From Phymorhynchus buccinoides (lineage: Eukaryota > Mollusca > Gastropoda > Neogastropoda > Raphitomidae): DNA of 64,000 bases. Below the pieces are notes generated by a model. That model was given only the letters and a program-made list of their open reading frames with translations. It was not told where the DNA came from and did no database searches. The position numbers were made by a program, and so were the translations under genes. The stretch spans positions 4,761,425-4,825,424 of the forward strand of contig CM065690.1 of assembly GCA_017654935.2 (NCBI GenBank), written 5' to 3'. The number at the start of each line of letters is the position of its first letter. The first letter of the stretch is position 1. Of this stretch, positions 56,799 to 64,000 are shown piece after piece.

Positions 56799-59700
56799 AT
56801 GAGTCTCAATAAAAAACACCAGAACAATAATGATGAATATTTGCATGATATTAAAAAAAACCAACAAAACAAAAAACGCTTGAATAGACAATTACGTGAT
56901 TTATTTGAAGAAGATGAAATTGATTTTGGAGATGTTAGTGAATTAGACCAAAGTTTTAAGGAAACTAATATGAGAATTATTGATTCACTTGATGTTTTAA
57001 AAAGTGTTAAATTCGCTATTTCTCAAATCATAAACAGATTAACAATTGAACCACCAGTTAAAGTTTTATTAGCAGTAAGAATAGAGTTTACTTCTGAAGG
57101 TGGTGATGAAACCATGTTAATTTGGGTCTCTACAAAACAACAAACTGCATTAACGTATGATGATTTTACAAGTGAATGGGAAAGCAATATGTATGATCAG
57201 TTTGTTAAAGCATCTGAAGAAGCAAAACAAAGAGGATCTGGATGGGGTGAAGGGGAAGTGATTGAAATAGAACTAGTAGAAAGTAAATACGTACCAATTG
57301 TAGGAAATTCATACATGCCCCTACCAACTGACTTAACAACCAAACGAGCCGTCATAAATATAAAAAATACGGATAACAAATGTTTTATGTGGTGTGTACT
57401 CGCAAAAATACATGCAGTAGTTAAGAACCCAGACAGAATTTCTAATTACAAACCCTATGTTAATGAGTTGAACTTTACAAATATTAAATTCCCAGTAACT
57501 TTTGATCAAATCAATCAATTCGAAGAACAAAATAAACCACTAACTGTAAATGTTTATACTTGGTCAAAAAATAAACTTAAACCTATTCGCGCTTCAAAAA
57601 ATGCTCCAAGAATATTGGATTCACATGATAATCATATAGATCTTCTTTTAATAACAGATGAGGAAGAAAATTGTCATTATACTTTAATCCGTACAATGAG
57701 TAGATTACTAACCCACACAACTGACTACAACAAAAAACAAGACATTTGTAGAAGATGTTTACTTAGAATACCAAGTGCATCTGCTGCGAATAAACACCAA
57801 ACAAATTGTGAAAGCCCCGTTAGCAGTATAATTGAAAGAATTACTCCAAAAGAAGGAAGTAAAGTATTCTTTACAAATTATAAAAAGTTGTTAACCGCTC
57901 CATACACCGTGTACGCAGACTTTGAATCACTAATTGTACCCTACGAAGGACCAACCCTAGAAACACTCCCTAAAACTGTTTTATTAAACAACCACCAAAT
58001 CTGCTCTTATGCATATATTATTGTTAGATCTGACGGTAAACACTCCACACCTAAAATGTACAGAGGACCCAATGCCGAATCTTACTTCCTAAAGGAAATG
58101 ATGGACCTGCGAAATACATGCTCCAACAATCTTAATTTAAACGAATTAACTATGCAACCCCAAGATCAACTTAATTACGACGCCGCTACTAAGTGTTGGA
58201 TTTGTAAAGATGATTTTGACGAGTTTGAAGACCCAAGTAAACCCAGAAACCACAAAGTAAGAGACCATGATCACATAACAGGTAAATTTAGAGGTGCTGC
58301 ACATAACAAATGCAACCTCCTGTTAAAGATCGATCCAAAGAATTGGAAACTACCCATATTCTTCCACAATCTACGTGGATACGATTCCCACTTAATTCTT
58401 AGAGCCCACTTTGAAAAGTTAGGATTTAAGTCGAGTTCGTGCATCGCCCAATCCTCTGAAAAGTACATGACATTTACACTCGGTCAACTATCGTTTTTTG
58501 ATTCGCTACAACACTTAGGAATGTCGCTCGACGGATTAACTAAAGCGTTAACCACATTCCCATTTACAAGTAAATATTTTGAACCCGAACTAATAAAAAA
58601 AGGAATCTATCCCTACGAGTACATGGATTCTTGGGATCGATTTGATGAACTTTGGCTCCCTGCTAAAGGTGCATTCTTTTCTAAATTAACTGGATCGGAT
58701 ATAAGCGACAAACAATATGAAGACGCACAAGCAGCGTGGACCGAGTTAAAATGTAAAAACATGGGTGATTACCACGACGCATACTTAAAAGCCGACGTTT
58801 GTTTACTTACTGATGTTTTTGAGAACTACAGAAAAACCTGCATGCGTCACTATGAATTAGATCCTGTGAATTATATAACCGCTCCAGGAATGAGTTGGGA
58901 TGCATTCCTTAGATCCACCAACATTAAAATAGATTTACTCTCCAACAATGCAATAACACAAATGTTAGAACGTGGACTGCGTGGCGGAATTAGTTTGGCG
59001 TGCCACCCTTACTGTAAAGCCAACAACAAATACCTCAACGACTACGATCCCACAAAACCATCCAACTACATTATGTACTTAGATGCTAACAATCTTTATG
59101 GACACTCTATGTGCCAAACGCTCCCACTAAACAACTTTAAAATTGAAGTTATGAATCTATCCAACATTAACGGTTTTATAGAGTGGTTATTTAAACAAAC
59201 CCCCAACCAACCAAGGGGTTATATTTTAGAAGTTGACTTAGTTTACCCCACGGAGCTGCATGACCAGCATAACGACTTCCCATTAGCCGCAGAAACAAAA
59301 GCAATCGGATCTGCTCTACCAAAACTTGTGCCAAATCTAAATAACAAAAAAAAATACATTTGCCACTACAGATTGTTACAATTTTATATAACCCACGGAT
59401 TAAAACTAACCGCTGTACATAGAGCCATCTTGTTTGACCAAAGTAAATTTATGGAACCGTACATTATGAAGAATACAAATCTTAGAACCAAAGCAACAGA
59501 TGATGCTGAAAAAAACTTCTTTAAACTAATGAATAATAGTTGCTTCGGTAAAACGATGGAGAACCCACACAAGCGAAAGGAGGTTAAATTAGTTATAACA
59601 AAAAAGAAAGCCCTAAAACTAACCTCTAAACCCAACTACCAAAGTTTTAAAAGATTTAGTGACGAACTTTACGGTATAATGATGAAGAAGTTAAAAGTGT

Positions 59701-60341
59701 TGTTAAATAAACCAATCTTTATTGGATTTACTGTACTTGAACTCTCTAAACTGCACATGTTAGAATTTTTGTATGACTACATTAAACCGCACTACCCGGA
59801 TGCTACTCTTTTGTACACCGACACCGACTCTTTTGTTTTAAATATACCCACAAATGATTTTTATGAGGACCTTAAAACCGATGTAGCAAAAGGAGCAGAT
59901 TCGTGGTACGACACATCTGACTACCCCAAAGACTCTCCACTACACTCCACCCAAAATAAAAAGGTAATCGGAAAAATGAAAGATGAATTAAACGGTACGA
60001 TTATTAGCGAGTACGTAGGTTTAAGAGCGAAGATGTACTCCATCCTAACACAAAAAATAACAAATGAAAAAGGAGAAGTTGTTAATAAAGATGTTAAAAA
60101 AGCAAAAGGAATTAGTTATTCTGTTGTTAAAAAACAAATAATACATAATAACTACAAAGAAGCCCTATTTGATAATAAAACATTCTACCATAATAATGTG
60201 TCACTTAGATCGGATTTACACCGAATAAATACAGTAGTAGTTAATAAAAAATCGTTAGACTCCACCAACACCAAACGCATCTTTGTAACACCAGAGTTTT
60301 CGTACGCACCAGGTCATTGGAGATCCACCGAACCCACTTAA
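56799..60341 (+). CDS. Protein-primed family B DNA polymerase (virus-like element), intact
   Basis: An uninterrupted frame of 1180 codons. An N-terminal region has KYVPIVGNSYMPLP, then NKCFMWCVLAKIH, and a C2H2-like CRRC...HQTNC (about 315-337). Proofreading exonuclease motifs are YADFES (372-377), HNLRGYDSHL (523-532) and YLKADVCLLTDVF (662-674). Between Exo I and II lies a CWIC...DHDHITGKFRGAAHNKC insert (466-508), a zinc-bearing HNH/endonuclease VII-like module. Polymerase motifs are YLDANNLYG (760-768), KLMNNSCFGKT (909-919) and YTDTDS (1006-1011). All catalytic acids are present. Such enzymes copy linear DNA from a terminal protein and occur in Maverick/Polinton and adintovirus-type elements. 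The AT-rich codon use differs from the receptor gene. Start: first ATG, after an AT-rich leader with no in-frame upstream alternative. Confidence 0.9.
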   Translation: MSLNKKHQNNNDEYLHDIKKNQQNKKRLNRQLRDLFEEDEIDFGDVSELDQSFKETNMRIIDSLDVLKSVKFAISQIINRLTIEPPVKVLLAVRIEFTSEGGDETMLIWVSTKQQTALTYDDFTSEWESNMYDQFVKASEEAKQRGSGWGEGEVIEIELVESKYVPIVGNSYMPLPTDLTTKRAVINIKNTDNKCFMWCVLAKIHAVVKNPDRISNYKPYVNELNFTNIKFPVTFDQINQFEEQNKPLTVNVYTWSKNKLKPIRASKNAPRILDSHDNHIDLLLITDEEENCHYTLIRTMSRLLTHTTDYNKKQDICRRCLLRIPSASAANKHQTNCESPVSSIIERITPKEGSKVFFTNYKKLLTAPYTVYADFESLIVPYEGPTLETLPKTVLLNNHQICSYAYIIVRSDGKHSTPKMYRGPNAESYFLKEMMDLRNTCSNNLNLNELTMQPQDQLNYDAATKCWICKDDFDEFEDPSKPRNHKVRDHDHITGKFRGAAHNKCNLLLKIDPKNWKLPIFFHNLRGYDSHLILRAHFEKLGFKSSSCIAQSSEKYMTFTLGQLSFFDSLQHLGMSLDGLTKALTTFPFTSKYFEPELIKKGIYPYEYMDSWDRFDELWLPAKGAFFSKLTGSDISDKQYEDAQAAWTELKCKNMGDYHDAYLKADVCLLTDVFENYRKTCMRHYELDPVNYITAPGMSWDAFLRSTNIKIDLLSNNAITQMLERGLRGGISLACHPYCKANNKYLNDYDPTKPSNYIMYLDANNLYGHSMCQTLPLNNFKIEVMNLSNINGFIEWLFKQTPNQPRGYILEVDLVYPTELHDQHNDFPLAAETKAIGSALPKLVPNLNNKKKYICHYRLLQFYITHGLKLTAVHRAILFDQSKFMEPYIMKNTNLRTKATDDAEKNFFKLMNNSCFGKTMENPHKRKEVKLVITKKKALKLTSKPNYQSFKRFSDELYGIMMKKLKVLLNKPIFIGFTVLELSKLHMLEFLYDYIKPHYPDATLLYTDTDSFVLNIPTNDFYEDLKTDVAKGADSWYDTSDYPKDSPLHSTQNKKVIGKMKDELNGTIISEYVGLRAKMYSILTQKITNEKGEVVNKDVKKAKGISYSVVKKQIIHNNYKEALFDNKTFYHNNVSLRSDLHRINTVVVNKKSLDSTNTKRIFVTPEFSYAPGHWRSTEPT

Positions 60342-61195
60342 ATACAATACTAAGTTTTTTGTACACACCAGGTCATTGGAGATCCACCGAACCCACTTAA
60401 ATACAATACTAAGTTTTTTGTACGCACCAGGTCATTTGAGATCCACCGAACCCACTTAAATACAATACTAAGTTTTTGTGTACACACCAGATCATTGAGA
60501 TCCACCGAACCCACTTAAATACAATACTAAGTTTTTTGTACACACCGCACTACTAAAGAACCGTCGCACTAATTAAGATTTATTTTAATGCTAAACACAC
60601 TTTAATTATAATAAACATAAGAATACAAAAGTTTGTGTTGTTATAATAAAATATATGCGCTTTTAAACAACAACAACAGGCACCCTTTAATCCTTGTATG
60701 CAGATCTTCTTTAACATCTTTTTTTTGTTTGTTATGTTTTTTATTCTTTATAATTTTAATCCACAACACCTGCAGCAGCACAACACTTTTGGTTGTTAAT
60801 AGTACGCACCTGATCATTGAGATCCAACGAACCCACTTAAATACAATACCAAGTTTTTTGTGCACACCTGATCATTGAGATCCAACGAACCCACTTAAAT
60901 ACAATACTAAGTTTTTTGTACACACCTGATCATTGAGATCCACCGAACCCACTTAAATACAATACTAAGTTTTTTGTACACACCAGATCATTGAGATCCG
61001 CCGAACCCACTTAAATACAATACTAAGTTTTTTGTACACACCAGATCATTGAGATCCACCGAACCCACTTAAATACAATACTAAGTTTTTTGTACACACC
61101 AGATCATTGAGATCCACCGAACCCACTTAAATACAATACTAAGTTTTTTGTACACGCCAGATCATTGAGATCCACCGAACCCACTTAAATACAAT
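60303..61195 (+). repeat. 60-bp tandem repeats derived from the polymerase 3' end, left arm
   Basis: The last polymerase codons (GTACGCACCAGGTCATTGG to CCCACTTAA) form the first copy. Three more follow at about 60361, 60421 and 60481, and seven more between 60803 and 61195. A 260-bp unique stretch (60541-60800) lies between the two blocks. Each unit ends AAATACAATACTAAGTTTTT. Confidence 0.9.
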
Positions 61196-61753
61196 TACTT
61201 TTTAAGTTTTTAAGAAGTTCTTGTTTAATAACCTGCTCTAGAACTTTACTAGTTCTTTTATAAGAACTTAAGAAGTTCTTGTTTAATAACCTGCTCTAGA
61301 ACTTTACAGGTTCTTTTATAAGAACTTCTTTGCACTTGGTCACCCTCTATTAAGAACCACCCAACCACTTGAGGTTGTTCTTATTAAGAACCTATCCATG
61401 TTCCTATTAAGAACCTACTAAGTTCTTGTTTAAGATTTTGTTATAACTTGACAAACACTTAAAAATAACCTGGTAAAATAACCTGGTAGGAACTTGTTAA
61501 AAGAACTTGTAAGTTCTTTTAACAAGTTCCTACCAGGTTATTTTTAAGTGTTTGTCAAGTTATAACAAAATCTTAAACAAGAACTTAGTAGGTTCTTAAT
61601 AGGAACATGGATAGGTTCTTAATAAGAAGTTGGCCAAGTGGTTGGGTGGTTCTTAATAGAGGGTGGCCAAGTGCAAAGAAGTTCTTATAAAAGAACCTGT
61701 AAAGTTCTAGAGCAGGTTATTAAACAAGAACTTCTTAAAAACTTAAAAAGTAA
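61196..61753. repeat. Central foldback of the palindromic element
   Basis: The two halves mirror each other around 61509 (GGAACTTGTTAAAAGAACTT, then AAGTTCTTTTAACAAGTTCC with a 2-base centre). The left half is about 70 bp longer because of internal duplications of about 59 and 13 bp. It is rich in AAGAACTT/AAGTTCTT words. No ORF. Confidence 0.9.
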
Positions 61754-62160
61754 TTGTTTAAGTTGCTAAGATTTAATTGTGGTTTTGTTGTCAAGTTTTA
61801 AAGAGAAGTAAAAATGGGGTTTTATAAAAATAACAAGTGTGTTTTATTATAAAAACAAATGTGGTGTCAAGGTGGGTTAGTTGTTTTGGTGTGGTTGGTT
61901 GTTTTGGTGTGGTGTGGTTGTGTGGTTGGTTAGTTGTTTTGGTGTTGTGTTATTTGCAAAACAAAACAATAGGGTGGGGTTAGCTGCTCGACGCTGTGCG
62001 AAGTGTTTTGGAGGATTTTGGTAATAACAACGACGCTGTGCGAAGTGTTGTGTTGTTATTATCTGCCCGAGGTGTACTACTGCTCTACGCCGTGCGGAGT
62101 GTTGTTATTATCTGCTCGACGTTGTGCGAAGTGTTGTGTTGTTATTATCTGCTCGTGGTT
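61754..62160. other. Right-arm-only segment with CGACGCTGTGCGAAGTGTT repeats
   Basis: About 400 bp absent from the left arm: GGTTGTTTTGGTGTGG-type low complexity, then three to four copies of a unit of about 60 bp with GTGCGAAGTGTTGTGTTGTT and ATTATCTGC. No supported gene. Confidence 0.8.
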
Positions 62161-62812
62161 AAGTGGGTTCGGTGGATCTCAATGATCAGGTGTGTACAAA
62201 AAACTTAGTATTGTATTTAAGTGGGTTCGTTGGATCTCAATGATCAGGTGTGTACAAAAAACTTAGTATTGTATTTAAGTGGGTTCGTTGGATCTCAATG
62301 ATCAGGTGTGCACAAAAAACTTAGTATTGTATTTAAGTGGGTTCGTTGGATCTCAATGATCAGGTGTGTACAAAAACAACCAAAAGTGTTGTGCTGCTGC
62401 AGGTGTTGTGGATTAAAATTATAAAGAATAAAAAAACATAACAAAAAAAAAAAGATGTTAAAGAAGATCTGCATACAAGGATTAAAGGGTGCCTGTTGTT
62501 GTTGTTTAAAAGCGCATATATTTTATTATAACAACACAAACTTTTGTATTCTTATGTTTATTATAATTAAAGTGTGTTTAGCATTAAAATAAATCTTAAT
62601 TAGTGCGACGATTCTTTAGTAGTGCGGTGTGTACAAAAAACTTAGTATTGTATTTAAGTGGGTTCGGTGGATCTCAAATGACCTGGTGCGTACAAAAAAC
62701 TTAGTATTGTATTTAAGTGGGTTCGGTGGATCTCCAATGACCTGGTGTGTACAAAAAACTTAGTATTGTATTTAAGTGGGTTCGGTGGATCTCCAATGAC
62801 CTGGTGCGTACG
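62161..62812 (-). repeat. 60-bp tandem repeats, right arm
   Basis: Four inverted copies at 62161-62372 and three at 62628-62812, the last inside the second polymerase gene. The unique stretch between them mirrors 60541-60800 with few changes. The left arm has eleven copies and the right arm seven. Confidence 0.9.
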
Positions 62813-64000
62813 AAAACTCTGGTGTTACAAAGATGCGTTTGGTGTTGGTGGAGTCTAATGATTTTTTATTAACTACTACTGTATTTATTCGGTGTAAATC
62901 CGATCTAAGTGACACATTATTATGGTAGAATGTTTTATTATCAAATAGGGCTTCTTTGTAGTTATTATGTATTATTTGTTTTTTAACAACAGAATAACTA
63001 ATTCCTTTTGCTTTTTTAACATCTTTATTAACAACTTCTCCTTTTTCATTTGTTATTTTTTGTGTTAGGATGGAGTACATCTTCGCTCTTAAACCTACGT
63101 ACTCGCTAATAATCGTACCGTTTAATTCATCTTTCATTTTTCCGATTACCTTTTTATTTTGGGTGGAGTGTAGTGGAGAGTCTTTGGGGTAGTCAGATGT
63201 GTCGTACCACGAATCTGCTCCTTTTGCTACATCGGTTTTAAGGTCCTCATAAAAATCATTTGTGGGTATATTTAAAACAAAAGAGTCGGTGTCGGTGTAC
63301 AAAAGAGTAGCATCCGGGTAGTGCGGTTTAATGTAGTCATACAAAAATTCTAACATGTGCAGTTTAGAGAGTTCAAGTACAGTAAATCCAATAAAGATTG
63401 GTTTATTTAACAACACTTTTAACTTCTTCATCATTATACCGTAAAGTTCGTCACTAAATCTTTTAAAACTTTGGTAGTTGGGTTTAGAGGTTAGTTTTAG
63501 GGCTTTCTTTTTTGTTATAACTAATTTAACCTCCTTTCGCTTGTGTGGGTTCTCCATCGTTTTACCGAAGCAACTATTATTCATTAGTTTAAAGAAGTTT
63601 TTTTCAGCATCATCTGTTGCTTTGGTTCTAAGATTTGTATTCTTCATAATGTACGGTTCCATAAATTTACTTTGGTCAAACAAGATGGCTCTATGTACAG
63701 CGGTTAGTTTTAATCCGTGGGTTATATAAAATTGTAACAATCTGTAGTGGCAAATGTATTTTTTTTTGTTATTTAGATTTGGCACAAGTTTTGGTAGAGC
63801 AGATCCGATTGCTTTTGTTTCTGCGGCTAATGGGAAGTCGTTATGCTGGTCATGCAGCTCCGTGGGGTAAACTAAGTCAACTTCTAAAATATAACCCCTT
63901 GGTTGGTTGGGGGTTTGTTTAAATAACCACTCTATAAAACCGTTAATGTTGGATAGATTCATAACTTCAATTTTAAAGTTGTTTAGTGGGAGCGTTTGGC
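62772..64000 (-). CDS. Second copy of the protein-primed DNA polymerase, partial at window edge
   Basis: The last 409 codons of the polymerase run from the stop at 62772 to the window end in an open frame. Its residues appear identical to the left copy over the shared part, including KLMNNSCFGKT and YTDTDS. Motif A would lie just beyond the edge. The gene converges on the left copy. Whether the N-terminal two thirds exist cannot be seen here. Near identity means a recent duplication, gene conversion between arms, or an assembly fold-back. Confidence 0.9.
   Translation of the reverse strand, partial: QTLPLNNFKIEVMNLSNINGFIEWLFKQTPNQPRGYILEVDLVYPTELHDQHNDFPLAAETKAIGSALPKLVPNLNNKKKYICHYRLLQFYITHGLKLTAVHRAILFDQSKFMEPYIMKNTNLRTKATDDAEKNFFKLMNNSCFGKTMENPHKRKEVKLVITKKKALKLTSKPNYQSFKRFSDELYGIMMKKLKVLLNKPIFIGFTVLELSKLHMLEFLYDYIKPHYPDATLLYTDTDSFVLNIPTNDFYEDLKTDVAKGADSWYDTSDYPKDSPLHSTQNKKVIGKMKDELNGTIISEYVGLRAKMYSILTQKITNEKGEVVNKDVKKAKGISYSVVKKQIIHNNYKEALFDNKTFYHNNVSLRSDLHRINTVVVNKKSLDSTNTKRIFVTPEFSYAPGHWRSTEPT

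Larger units (their letters stand above)
56300..64000. mobile_element. Palindromic protein-primed polymerase element
   Basis: Two polymerase copies face each other tail to tail around 61509. The arms are near-identical from the coding region outward, but differ in repeat copy number and by a segment of about 400 bp found only on the right. The element is distinctly AT-rich. The left limit is uncertain (56308 if the TTTCGG repeats belong to it); the right limit lies beyond the window. No integrase, capsid or packaging gene is visible within the window. Confidence 0.75.

Overview
The window looks like nuclear DNA of an invertebrate animal, most likely a gastropod mollusc. Coding sequence is split by spliceosomal introns and buried in microsatellites, Tc1/mariner elements, tRNA-derived SINEs, a decayed LINE and foldback elements. 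The one large cellular ORF is an LDLa/LRR receptor of the GRL101 type first described in the snail Lymnaea. The taxon is an inference. Three runs of exactly 500 N (5314-5813, 21672-22171, 43819-44318) are assembly gaps of unknown true size.

Left part (1-34 kb). Two exons of an immunoglobulin-domain gene (459-565 and 4817-4924, +) flank an intron filled by two Tc1-like insertions, one of them a chimera of two families. Simple repeats, a 78-bp satellite and telomere-like repeats follow. On the minus strand there is one FAM20-like kinase exon (10341-10473) and a signal-anchor exon (19838-19906). Between them lie about 0.7 kb of G-runs and 2.4 kb of T-runs. A three-exon galactose-3-O-sulfotransferase gene covers 23908-33526 (-). 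It carries an in-frame TAA two codons before the exon 2 donor, and its large second intron holds a FLYWCH exon on the same strand.

Middle (34-49 kb). This part is mostly repeats: a complete 560-bp foldback MITE, a foldback with a TTAGGG-like spacer, an 860-bp array of nested palindromes, a block of perfect 30-bp palindromes, a decayed LINE, a Tc1 deletion derivative and a Tc1 fragment. One possible new gene start lies at 42191-42442 (+).

Right part (49-64 kb). A 4-kb single-exon receptor ORF (C-type lectin-like, LDLa, LRR, 7TM; +) ends at 53750. A 357-bp foldback with a target duplication follows. From about 56.3 kb to the window end lies the most unusual locus. An intact 1180-codon protein-primed family B DNA polymerase (56799-60341, +) faces a second, near-identical copy on the opposite strand (62772 to beyond 64000). 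They are arranged tail to tail around a foldback centre near 61509. About 60-bp tandem repeats grown from the last codons of the polymerase gene lie in both arms. This is a virus-like (Maverick/Polinton or adintovirus type) element arranged as a giant palindrome.

Recurring themes are foldback architecture at every scale (30 bp to over 5 kb) and DNA transposons with GTTAAGG near their ends. Cellular genes are sparse and none is complete and unambiguous except possibly the receptor. All calls come from reading the sequence; no database search was run.
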